A stretch of DNA of 64,000 nucleotides from Anaeromyxobacter diazotrophicus (GTDB lineage: Bacteria > Myxococcota > Myxococcia > Myxococcales > Anaeromyxobacteraceae): the NCBI RefSeq assembly GCF_013340205.1, contig NZ_BJTG01000002.1, positions 62,001 to 126,000 on the forward strand. The letters run 5' to 3'. Shown here one piece after another: positions 26,501-32,606 of this stretch (positions are counted from its first letter, which is position 1; every line of letters starts with the position of its first letter). The translations under genes and the position numbers were made by a program. The notes beneath the pieces were generated by a model. The model was not told where the DNA came from and did no database searches. It saw nothing but the letters and a program-made list of their open reading frames with translations.

Positions 26501-29431
26501 GCGAAGAGCGCCGCCATCTGGCAGGAGAAGCTCTCCGACCCGCGCAAGGCCATCGAGCAGAACGAGGCGGTGCTGGCGCTCGACGGCCAGAACCTGGCCG
26601 CCGCCCGCAACCTCGAGACGCTCTACCGCGCCGAGGGGGCGTGGGAGAAGCTCATCGCGGTGCTGCAGCACCACGCGAGCCTCACCCAGGACCGCAAGGA
26701 GCTCACCGGGCTGCTGGTCCAGATGGGCGACGCCTGGTCGAAGGAGCTCGGGCGCGCCGACCGCGCCGAGGCGATGTACGCGAGCGCGGTCGAGGGCGAC
26801 CCCGAGGCGCGCGAGGCGGTCTCCGCGCTGGCGCGGCTCTACGAGCAGAGCGGCAACTGGAACCTGGCGCTCGACATGCTGCAGCGCGAGGCGAAGCTGG
26901 CGCAGGGGCCCGACGCGGTGGAGATCCAGGCGCGCATCGGGCGCATCCAGGAGGAGATGCTCCAGGACCGCGGGTCGGCGAAGCTCGCCTACGCGCGGGC
27001 GCTCGACGCCGATCCGGGCCACCTCGCCAGCCTCCGCGCCCTGCGCTCCATCGCCGAGGCGGAGCGCGACCGCGACGCCTACCTGCGCTACCTGCTGGCC
27101 GAGGCGCGCTACGTCGACGCGCCCGAGGAGAAGGCCAGGCTCCTGCACGAGGCGGGGCGCATCCACCAGGAGGAGCGGGACGATCCCGACGGCGCCGCGC
27201 GCCTCTACGAGGAGGCGCTGCGCAAGGTGCCCGACTTCCTCCCCGCCGCCCGCCCGCTGGCGGACCTCCACGTGGCGCGCGCCGACTGGCCGCGCGCCGA
27301 GGCGGTCCTCGACGTGGTGGTGGCGCGGCTGGAGAAGGACGGCGAGGCGAAGGAGCTCTGCCGCCAGGCGTACCGGCGCGGCTACGTGGCGGAGAAGCTC
27401 GGGAAGCGCGAGAAGGCGCTCGCGAGCTACCGGCGGGCCTACGAGCTCGACGCCACCTACCTGCCCGCGCTGGAGGGGCTCGGGCACCTGCTGGTGGAGG
27501 ACGGCGCCTTCGAGGAGGCGCTCAAGATCCACCAGGCGATCCTCATCCACCACCGCGACGGGCTGACCGACCTCGAGGTGGTCGAGACCTACTTCCAGGT
27601 GGGCCACATCCAGGCGCGGCTGGGGCAGGGCGAGCGCGCCCAGAAGAGCCTCGAGAAGGCGCTCGAGATCGACGCCGGCCACGAGCCCTCGCGGCGCGCG
27701 ATGGTGGGGCTGCTCGAGGCGGCGGGCGACTACGAGCGCGCCGTCGAGCACCGGCTGAAGCTGGCCGGCGTGCTGACGGGGCCGGCCCGGCTGGAGATGC
27801 TGGTCGCCGCGGGCGCGCTCTGCCGCGACAAGCTGCAGGACCCCTACCAGGCCATCGACGCCTTCACCTCGGCGGCGCGGCAGGACCCCGGCAACGTGCA
27901 GGTGACCGAGGCGCTGCTCGGCCTGTACCGCGACACGCGGCAGGGGCAGAAGGCGGCCGACGTGCTGCAGCGCCTGCTCGAGGCGCCCGAGGTGAAGGCC
28001 GATCCGGCGCGCGCCGCGCGGCTGCACCACGCGGTGGCGCAGACGCTGCGCGACGATCTCTCCGATCCGGCCGGCGCGGCGCGCGAGCTGGAGGCCGCGC
28101 TCGACGCCGACCCGCGGCTGGTGCAGGCGTTCGCCGACCTGGAGGCGCTCCTCACCGCCGGCCAGCAGTGGCGCGAGCTGGAGCAGGCGTACCTCCGCAT
28201 GATCCAGCGGCTCCCGAAGGGCCCCGAGTCCTCGACCGCCCGCCTGGCCCTCTGGAAGACCCTGGCCGAGCTCTACCAGCGCGCGCTCTCCGATCCCGAG
28301 AACGCGCGCATGGCGTACGAGGTGGTCACCAAGGCGGACCCCGACGACGCGGCGGCGCTGGAGGCGCACGCGGCCCTGGCGGCGAAGCTGCCCGGGCACG
28401 AGGGGGAGGCCATCGCGGCCTGGCGGCGGCTCCTCGCCCTCGGCGCGCCGGCGCAGCGGCCGCTCTCGGCGCTGGTGGCGCTGCACGCGGAGCGCAAGGA
28501 CTACGACCAGGCCTACTCGGCGGCGCAGGCGCTCACCTTCCTCGCCGGCGGCGCCAGCCCCGAGGAGGCGCAGGTGGTGTCGCGGCTGCGCCGCTTCGCC
28601 CGCGACGCCGCCAGCGGCACGCTCGACGACGCGCGCTGGGCGGCGCTCCTGCACGAGCGGGCGCGGGGGCCGCTGGCGGCCATCCTGGCGCTCCTCGCGC
28701 GCGACGCCGCCGAGCTCTTCGTGCAGCAGCCGAAGGAGCTCGGCCTCACGCCGAAGAAGGACGAGCTGGACGTCGCCGGCTCGATGCTGTTCCTCGTCAA
28801 CATGTACAAGTACGTCGCGCGCACGCTGGGGATGCCGGCGCCGCGCCTGTTCCGCCCCGGCGAGGCGGGCGGGCGCCTGCAGCTCCTGCCCCTCGCGCCG
28901 CCGGCGGTGGTGGCCGGCGAGGACCTGTTCCGCGAGCGGCCGAAGAAGGAGCTGTGGTTCACCATCGGCAAGGCGCTCGCGTTCCTGCGCCCGGAGCTCA
29001 CCCTGGCGCGCCTCATGCCGCACGACCAGCTCGACGCCGTGTTCCAGGCGGCGGCGAGCCTCGGCACCTCGCGCTTCGTGGTGACCGCCGACCCGCACCT
29101 GGTCGAGAAGCTCAAGCGGCGGCTGGAGAAGGCGCTGCCCGCGGAGACCCGCACGCAGCAGCTCAAGGTGCTCGCCCGCGCCTACTGCGACGTGCAGCAC
29201 CCGGGCGACGTCCGCGCCTACATGGACGCGGCCGAGCTGACGTCGAACCGGGCCGGCGCGCTCCTCGCCGGCGATCTGGACGTGGTGCGGAAGATGGTGG
29301 TGGCGGAGAAGGCCGCCGTGTCGAAGCTGCGCGAGGAGACGAGGCTGCGCGACCTGGTCCTGTTCTGCACCTCCGAGGCCTACGGCGAGCTCCGCCGCGA
29401 CCTCGGACTGTCGGTGGTGGTCCCGGCGTAG
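17519..29431 (+). CDS. gltI: Giant TPR protein GltI (AgmK), 3,970 residues
   Basis: One uninterrupted frame of 3,970 codons; ATG 17519 follows GAAGGGACAGGG. There is no signal peptide or membrane span, so it is probably cytoplasmic. Almost the whole chain is TPR-type helical repeats with recurring signatures such as LYERLDRPAELCALLERRA, WPELAELLRARLAVTADRREAA and DPENARMAYEVVTKADPDDAAALE (read in parts). The final 225 residues, from about 3746, are not repeat-like (VAGSMLFLVNMYKYVARTLGM, LWFTIGKALAFLRPELTLARL, SRFVVTADPHL) and probably form a folded cap. In Myxococcus, AgmK/GltI is a very large TPR protein of the cytoplasmic side of the gliding complex. The repeats make assembly or frameshift errors possible in principle, but the frame is intact. 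Confidence 0.75.
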   Translation: MLSPELSGDSQTLTPPVPEQQIRAHLAALEAAPADEQAFRALEGIYERESRWEDLVALYELRARRDAGDGAGRLLAKAADLAHHRMRNAARAEELYRQVLHAEPHHAAALQAMVELHEERQDYPAVAEALEQLAGSTRDPAAAAELYLRLGRVHEERLLHRDRAALYYQRALRLAPGLEAARQAALRAQVALRRFAQAKRTLDEARERGLPLPALAAEYARLGALLVEEPLDHGLAMEALFEALALDRAAPGAAAAMERLKTAPRAWRGEAQALLDEAGRAKERRAAAQLTLKAAALHGAYDPDAPRRVVELVERALLLAPSLRHGLDLLERVFGERQDWRGLAAGLARLAAEVRDRAVVSELHLRLGQVDLVRFGDAVEAAAALERALALDPASEPAAQQLFELHLEAGRRAEALAALERHLAAAPERLHHVPWRLRAAEIAQALGDARRARAHLEAARRVDPRSPAVAAALAPLLERAGEWRALADALEAQVQAEREPLARARLLEALAQVELERLGAPREALRRLAEALRLDPGRAALRKAIDAAAARADLFPELARAYRAAAEAPGAAPAARKVLLRRAAEVWDRDLGLPEQAVEAWRALAAADPQDAGARAALDGCLVRAGHLSEVADDLRRRIAAAADPAARRELCAKLARSHEQAGDAAGAAGAWREVLAAGESAPALRGLADALAALGPAHAAEQAEVLGRLAGHLAGAERSEAELARALLLAGPAARGAEAAPLLVALVQGGALPAERRTEAVAALEALLAAGVEPVAVAEALLAVHRAGGDRARQVALLEHLAARRPDLSGEERARRFLEAAQLREAQGDARGALTAAAAALRAAPGPGEALDACERLARGAGAVGELYALLDEAAARLEGRPDEERALRRRAAEIAEDELGNLEEASGQLKRVLALSPGDAAARAALGRLAASEAGAEASPEPPPAPAPAGGEPEPRRRLAELEGQAARAATPGDRAAAEREASQVWGERLGQWSLAFAALARAARATPADVAVRAELRQAAARAGADADAARAYHAFLPTLAGAEAALAWRELAALYEERLSDAARAARALGEALRHAPGDPAALASLARLHGAAGRERERAEASLLLAERARTDAERLGALRDAAEALERLGDAPRAAEAWARAAALAPDDEGSRAALERLYERLDRPAELCALLERRAGPGSPRDLPLAFRLAGLKLRLGAPAEALALLRAVLAADPAHEGARAALVELSAAPGGPGAEALALADRALAARGEHAGRVLLREKRLARATEPAERARLHAELRALHERELGRPELALGAAARALAEGGPVAAEAEPEVERLAALTGHPERLAEAYEAAAAAAAGGVALELRRRAARVRAERLADVAAAAAAWSQVREAAPDDREALEALARLFARAGDTARLDEVARRRAEQEQGAERAARLAALAAQEEGLGDAARALAAAEAALAADPRSAAALEVEARLHRAGGRAGALSEVLARQAELARDDGARRQDLLCERAALLEGEGDGRAALEAWAEVLAESRQEPRALAGLDRLLAREATRDAAARILEDVYRVRGDARRLAALLEARLDGADRSERAPLLAELAALHDRLGDRAAAFRAHTRALGELTAPGQDDPALRGELERLASAGGLFAELAEVYEGLLARGLPAAARPEVRRRLASLYADRLQRPDLAARALEALASETGDAEALAGLVRLYRAQGAWRELAATLARQAERAPSPEAKKEFLLEMATVLDERLSDREGAMDAYRQILAVDPEDPNALRVLGRLLGSAERWDELVEVLGREVALAEKKVNLVAEAAELRFRLGRIRQQRLADVAGALQCYRGVLDKVPRHPAALAALEELARAGGAGAPEASALLEPIYAQEGEHQKLAQTLEARAAAATDASSRAALLRRVAEVQAGPLRNPELGFLTAARAAREDPEAPESLQLAGRIGEANGLTDELASLIAELAERAHGARARAELRRRAAHLTERGGDPARAGEAWQRVLELAPDDAEALAGVARAHRATGAAEPLAATLRRLLAVTEDAAARPALLAELAALQEERLSDPAGAIATLRRLLEAEPDRRDALVRLDRLCVAAEKWVELADVLAREVALADASGDAAAARGFRQRLGELKETRLLDREGALALYEQILAGHPDDPAALARLEAILQKDPAQARAAAALERAYAASGAWARYAAVLEVRAGERPDPVERKALFLELAEVQEKRLGNGELAFLALCRAFRDDPADPALRAELTRLAQQGDHAEELAGLYEDEFGKLPQAAAAEVALALGGLYEGKLQAPDAAVRWFEEARRQDPAGAPKALAALDRLYRARNQPEPLAGVLEAEAALAGADERAAFLFRLGQLAEEELRDPARAARAYEALLAAEPRQPAALRALERLYEAAGQTEALAENLAAQRELGADGAVRLTLTARLAALRQQLGRDEEALALWREALGQDPRHEPALAALEGLYEKLERWPELAELLRARLAVTADRREAARMQEKLGALSAGRLGDGAGAVRAYLAVLDADPRHRRALEALRDLYAAQDDLEGLASVYRRLVPLQEGAGGVKATRLALADVLLRAGKKGEAAEQGRRALELEPHGDEELSRLAAIFEAAGAPQDRVKAVEARAGLLAAAGRADEAVLAWQAAAEGWEKPLGRPEAAAAALEKVLELAPDRRDAWLKLKELYARAGNWRAYVRVSDLFTTHLADRAERRAVLKELGEIHEKRLGQKEMAFITWCRAFGDDPADADAVAAIQRLAAETGAFDELAAVYEQVADEAKGLARAKLLLQLGRVKDRRLDDADGAEAAFRRALEVDPASPEALDALTELFTRRGRVKDLVIALEQKLEAAAGLEEKKATLLEMARIYDGQLHDAGEAITALKRVLELDGADAAALEALATLYRREARWGDLAGILARARDLAPDEETRVAYQLQIAGLHENEIADDEAAVEAYRAVLGQDDRNRAALDGLERLYTKLDRYAELNRVYERQAALTGDAREKVRILAKSAAIWQEKLSDPRKAIEQNEAVLALDGQNLAAARNLETLYRAEGAWEKLIAVLQHHASLTQDRKELTGLLVQMGDAWSKELGRADRAEAMYASAVEGDPEAREAVSALARLYEQSGNWNLALDMLQREAKLAQGPDAVEIQARIGRIQEEMLQDRGSAKLAYARALDADPGHLASLRALRSIAEAERDRDAYLRYLLAEARYVDAPEEKARLLHEAGRIHQEERDDPDGAARLYEEALRKVPDFLPAARPLADLHVARADWPRAEAVLDVVVARLEKDGEAKELCRQAYRRGYVAEKLGKREKALASYRRAYELDATYLPALEGLGHLLVEDGAFEEALKIHQAILIHHRDGLTDLEVVETYFQVGHIQARLGQGERAQKSLEKALEIDAGHEPSRRAMVGLLEAAGDYERAVEHRLKLAGVLTGPARLEMLVAAGALCRDKLQDPYQAIDAFTSAARQDPGNVQVTEALLGLYRDTRQGQKAADVLQRLLEAPEVKADPARAARLHHAVAQTLRDDLSDPAGAARELEAALDADPRLVQAFADLEALLTAGQQWRELEQAYLRMIQRLPKGPESSTARLALWKTLAELYQRALSDPENARMAYEVVTKADPDDAAALEAHAALAAKLPGHEGEAIAAWRRLLALGAPAQRPLSALVALHAERKDYDQAYSAAQALTFLAGGASPEEAQVVSRLRRFARDAASGTLDDARWAALLHERARGPLAAILALLARDAAELFVQQPKELGLTPKKDELDVAGSMLFLVNMYKYVARTLGMPAPRLFRPGEAGGRLQLLPLAPPAVVAGEDLFRERPKKELWFTIGKALAFLRPELTLARLMPHDQLDAVFQAAASLGTSRFVVTADPHLVEKLKRRLEKALPAETRTQQLKVLARAYCDVQHPGDVRAYMDAAELTSNRAGALLAGDLDVVRKMVVAEKAAVSKLREETRLRDLVLFCTSEAYGELRRDLGLSVVVPA

Positions 29432-29482
29432 CGCCACCGGGGGGCGGGCGGAGGGGGGCGCCGTGCGCGCCCCGATCCTTCC

Positions 29483-29511
29483 TTGACCCCCCGGTGTTAC
29501 AACCCTACGAT
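29483..29511 (+). promoter_or_regulatory. Sigma70-type promoter for gltJ
   Basis: A TTGACC -35 box (29483-29488) and a TACGAT -10 box (29506-29511) are separated by exactly 17 bases in the 117-base gap between gltI and gltJ. The -10 box is 37 bases upstream of the gltJ ATG. This suggests that gltJ and the following genes can be transcribed independently of the 23-kb upstream run. Confidence 0.6.
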
Positions 29512-29548
29512 TGATTGGATTTTCGGCCATTTACGCCGACGAGCGCCT

Positions 29549-31282
29549 ATGAAATTCGCCTGCGACAGCTGCGGCTCGCAGTACATGATCTCGGACGAGA
29601 AGGTCGGTCCGAACGGGGTCAAGGTCCGCTGCAAGAAGTGCGGGAACGTCGTCGCGGTGAAGCGGCCGCCGGCGTCGGCGCCGGAGGTGTCGCCGGCGCC
29701 CAGCCCCGAGCGGGCGGCGGGGGCGCCCGAGGGCGGGCTCGAGAGCGAGCTCGGACACGCGTTCGACAGCGCCTTCGGCACCGGCGGCCCCGCCGGACCG
29801 GCGGCTTCGCCGCCGGCCGACCTGGGCGACGACTGGTATGTCGCGGTGGACGACAACCAGGTGGGGCCGCTCCCGGCCGAGGGCGTGAAGACGCGCTGGG
29901 AATCGGGCGAGGTCGGCCCCGACACGCTGGCCTGGCGCCCCGGCATGGCCGACTGGGTCCCCATCTCCACCATCGCCGAGATGGCGCAGTACCTCGCGCC
30001 GGTCCCGCGCGGCGGGAAGCCGGCCGCGCGGCCGGTGGCGAGCGCCGGCCTGGCGCCGGCCGCGGCCGCGCGCGAGGAGCGCCCCGCCCCCGCCCCGGCC
30101 GCGCCCTCCGCGGCGCCGGCCGCTCCGGCCGCGCACGCGAACGGCCACGTCCAGGGGGCGCAGGGGGCCTGGAAGCCGAGCGCGGCGAGCGCGCTGGCGG
30201 CGCTCGCCAGCGAGGAGATGGCCTCGCTCGAGAAGCCCGAGCGCAAGCCGGCCGAGTCGACGGTGAAGAGCGGCTCGCTCGTCGACAAGATGGAGCTGCC
30301 CGACGGGGGCGTCGATCCGACGAACCTCATCCCCCTGACGATCAAGGGGCTCGAGCAGACCACCGACACGAAGCTCGAGCGCCCCCGCAGCACCGCCGCC
30401 GACCGCACCGAGATCCGCCAGATCAAGAAGTCGGCGGTCCGGAGCGTGGTGGCGGTGGGCGTCGCCATGCTGGTGCTCTTCGGCGTCGCGGTGGCGGCCA
30501 TCGCCTGGTACCTGAAGCCGCACGAGGTGGCGGTGGTGCGCGCCCCCGCCGCCGCCCCGCCGGTGGCCGCCGCGCCCGCGCCCACGCCTCCTCCCGCGGT
30601 GGCCCCGGCGCCGGCCCCGGTCGCGCCGGCGCCGGCGCCGACCCCTCCGCCGGTGGCGCAGGCCGCGCCCCCGGCCGCGGCGCCCGCCCCGGCGGCCCCG
30701 GCGCGCGAGCCGGCCCGGGCCGAGGCCCCTCCCGCCCGCGAGCCCGCGCGCGCCGCCGCGCCGAGCCGCCGCGCGCCGGCGGAGCCCCCGGCCCGCCCGG
30801 CGCGCAGGCCGGCGGCCCCGCAGCGGGTCGCGTCCTCCGAGCCGGCGCCGCGGCCGGCGCCCGAGCCGCCAGCGCGGCGCAAGCCGGCCGGCGATCCGCT
30901 GCTCGACGTGGGCGGCGACGAGGAGCTCGAGAAGGAGCTGGGCGGCAAGCCCACCAAGCGGAGCGTCTATGTCCCGCCGGCGCTCGGCGCCGATCTGCCG
31001 GACAGCGTCTCGCAGTCGCAGATCCAGGAGGCGGTGGCCGGGCAGAAGTCGGCGCTCCTGCGCTGCATCGAGCAGCAGCGGGCGGCCGACCCCAACGCCC
31101 GCGGCACGCTGCGCCTGCGCTGGCTCATCACCGGCGACGGCGGCGTGCGCGAGGTGCGCGTCCTCTCGGACGAGTTCGCCCGCCAGCCGGTCGCGCCCTG
31201 CATCAGCGGGGTGGTGAAGGGCATCCGCTTCCCGCGCTCGCGCACCACGGGGCAGGAGGTCGTCTTCCCGTTCAAGTTCTGA
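29549..31282 (+). CDS. gltJ: GltJ (AgmX): zinc ribbon, GYF domain, membrane span and TonB-like C-terminus
   Basis: 577 residues. Residues 1-36 are a zinc ribbon (CDSC at 5-8, CKKC at 28-31). Residues about 95-145 form a GYF_2 domain (DDWYVAVDDNQVGPLP, GPDTLAWRPGMADWVPI). An Ala/Pro-rich linker includes AHANGH near 195. A single membrane span is at about 297-322 (SVVAVGVAMLVLFGVAVAAI). A long Pro/Ala-rich periplasmic spacer leads to a TonB-like C-terminal domain with two cysteines (LLRCIEQQRAADPNARG, VAPCISGVVKGIRFP). In Myxococcus the cytoplasmic zinc-ribbon and GYF domains of GltJ take part in MglA-dependent assembly and disassembly of focal adhesions. It has its own promoter. Confidence 0.8.
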   Translation: MKFACDSCGSQYMISDEKVGPNGVKVRCKKCGNVVAVKRPPASAPEVSPAPSPERAAGAPEGGLESELGHAFDSAFGTGGPAGPAASPPADLGDDWYVAVDDNQVGPLPAEGVKTRWESGEVGPDTLAWRPGMADWVPISTIAEMAQYLAPVPRGGKPAARPVASAGLAPAAAAREERPAPAPAAPSAAPAAPAAHANGHVQGAQGAWKPSAASALAALASEEMASLEKPERKPAESTVKSGSLVDKMELPDGGVDPTNLIPLTIKGLEQTTDTKLERPRSTAADRTEIRQIKKSAVRSVVAVGVAMLVLFGVAVAAIAWYLKPHEVAVVRAPAAAPPVAAAPAPTPPPAVAPAPAPVAPAPAPTPPPVAQAAPPAAAPAPAAPAREPARAEAPPAREPARAAAPSRRAPAEPPARPARRPAAPQRVASSEPAPRPAPEPPARRKPAGDPLLDVGGDEELEKELGGKPTKRSVYVPPALGADLPDSVSQSQIQEAVAGQKSALLRCIEQQRAADPNARGTLRLRWLITGDGGVREVRVLSDEFARQPVAPCISGVVKGIRFPRSRTTGQEVVFPFKF

Positions 31283-31301
31283 GCGGGGGCGGGGGCGGGG
31301 C

Positions 31302-32408
31302 GTGTCGGTCGAGAGCGAGCGCGCGGGGATGGGCGACGCCTACCGGCCGGTAGCGGAGATGACGCTGGGTGAGCTGGAGGCGATCCGGCTCATCCTGCGC
31401 GGCTCGTCGGTGGTGGACTGGCGGCGGCTCCACTTCGCGGACGCCGCCGAGGTGGACCGGTTCCTCGCCCTCAACCTCTTCGACGCCCACGACCCGCGCG
31501 ACGAGGGGCGGCTCCGCTCCATCCTGGCGCAGGCCGTCGAGTACCTCCGCAAGGCGTTCGGCTACCGGGTCGCGGACGCGGTGGCGCAGCCGGCCGACGT
31601 CCGCGAGCTCTTCCTGCTCGCCAGCGGCGCGCTCGAGCCGCACCGGTACCGCCGCATCGCCTGCGTGGTGCTGAAGTGCATGCACGTGGTCCACCACCTG
31701 GAGGCGCGGGAGCTCCTCTTCCGCACCCCCATCCGCGAGGCGGACCTGGCCGAGCGCGTCGACCGCCGGGTCATGGCGGAGGCGCGGCGGATGCAGCAGC
31801 TCGGGCTCCCGGTGGTGGAGTTCGTCGGCAACGTGAAGGCGCGCAACTCGCTCATCACGAAGCTCATCGCCAAGCGCGAGACGGTGGCGGCGCAGATCTT
31901 CGACCGCGTGCGGTACCGGGTGGTGACCGAGCGGCAGGACCAGATCCCGCCCATCCTCCACCACCTCGCGACCACGCTCTTCCCGTTCAACTACGTGGTG
32001 CCCGGGCAGTCCGAGAACACGCTGGTGAGCTTCCGCGACATCGTGACGCGCCACCCGCGCGGCGCGGAGCTCGTGCCGGAGCTGCAGGCGCCGCTCGGCC
32101 TGGAGGCGCGGGAGCGGCGCCCGCGCAACGTCTTCAGCGGCAAGCGGTACCGGGTGCTCAACTTCGTGGTGGACCTGCCGGTGCGCGTGGACGAGCTCTT
32201 GCCCCCCGACGGGCCGCTGGCCGAGGACCTGGGCCGGGTGGTGTTCTCGCAGGTCGAGTTCCAGATGGTCGACCAGGCCACCGCCCGCCAGAACGAGGTG
32301 GGCGACGCGAGCCACGAGCGTTACAAGCGCCGGCAGAGCAAGATCGTGCTGCGGCGCCTGTCGCGCGGGCTGGTGGTGCCCAAGCGGCGGCCCCGCGGAG
32401 AGGGGTGA
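31302..32408 (+). CDS. TIGR04552-like protein with possible RelA/SpoT nucleotidyltransferase-like core
   Basis: 368 residues from GTG 31302 behind a G-rich stretch; ATG 31329 is an alternative. There is no signal or membrane span. I relate it to the deltaproteobacterial family TIGR04552 (from memory; no known function). The middle region reads VEFVGNVKARNSLITKLIAK, then FDRVRYRVVTERQDQIPPIL and FNYVVPGQSENTL. The order of a basic substrate-binding stretch with Ser and Lys, then D-x-x-R-x-R-V-V, recalls the RelA/SpoT (p)ppGpp synthetase core. This is a resemblance, not proof. It starts 19 bases after gltJ and 3 bases before the next small gene, so it is probably cotranscribed with gltJ. Confidence 0.5.
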   Translation: MSVESERAGMGDAYRPVAEMTLGELEAIRLILRGSSVVDWRRLHFADAAEVDRFLALNLFDAHDPRDEGRLRSILAQAVEYLRKAFGYRVADAVAQPADVRELFLLASGALEPHRYRRIACVVLKCMHVVHHLEARELLFRTPIREADLAERVDRRVMAEARRMQQLGLPVVEFVGNVKARNSLITKLIAKRETVAAQIFDRVRYRVVTERQDQIPPILHHLATTLFPFNYVVPGQSENTLVSFRDIVTRHPRGAELVPELQAPLGLEARERRPRNVFSGKRYRVLNFVVDLPVRVDELLPPDGPLAEDLGRVVFSQVEFQMVDQATARQNEVGDASHERYKRRQSKIVLRRLSRGLVVPKRRPRGEG

Positions 32409-32411
32409 GGC

Positions 32412-32606
32412 ATGCGCGAGTCCACGAAGGAGAGCCCGGTCGACCGCGGCGAGGTGGAGGTGGACGGGCGCTGCCAGATCTGCGGCGCGCAGGGGCGGGT
32501 GCTCGGGATCCCGGGGGCGCCGCAGCCGAACCAGTTCTGCCCGCGCTGCGCGATCGAGTACGCCGAGGCGCCGGGCGGCGAGGACGACGACGGGCTGACC
32601 GGCTGA
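32412..32606 (+). CDS. Small zinc-ribbon protein
   Basis: 64 residues. Two CxxC pairs, CQIC and CPRC, are separated by about 20 residues, which is a treble-clef or zinc-ribbon spacing. The flanks are acidic (EDDDGLTG at the end). It starts 3 bases after the TIGR04552-like gene stops and shares its strand, so the two are probably one unit. No family is recognised. It could bind a protein or nucleic acid, but nothing in the sequence decides. It converges on the MEMO-like gene, whose stop codon is adjacent. Confidence 0.55.
   Translation: MRESTKESPVDRGEVEVDGRCQICGAQGRVLGIPGAPQPNQFCPRCAIEYAEAPGGEDDDGLTG

Noticed and set aside
17519-29431. Repetitive DNA in gltI considered as a CRISPR or tandem array
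   Set aside because: The periodicity follows degenerate TPR codons (about 100 bases) without conserved repeats or unique spacers, and it is in one coding frame.
16763-29530. A minus-strand open frame of over 4,200 codons antisense to gltI and beyond
   Set aside because: It is Arg/Gly/Leu/Val-rich with no domain signature, and it is the expected shadow of a GC-rich gene whose codons end in G or C. The plus strand holds clear TPR repeats, a ribosome site and operon context.
14788-31282. GltG and GltJ as parts of a TonB-ExbB-ExbD nutrient uptake system
   Set aside because: Their TonB-like ends are of the AgmX/PglI kind, joined to FHA or zinc-ribbon/GYF domains, with no ExbB/ExbD or TonB-dependent receptor gene nearby. 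The gene order matches glt.
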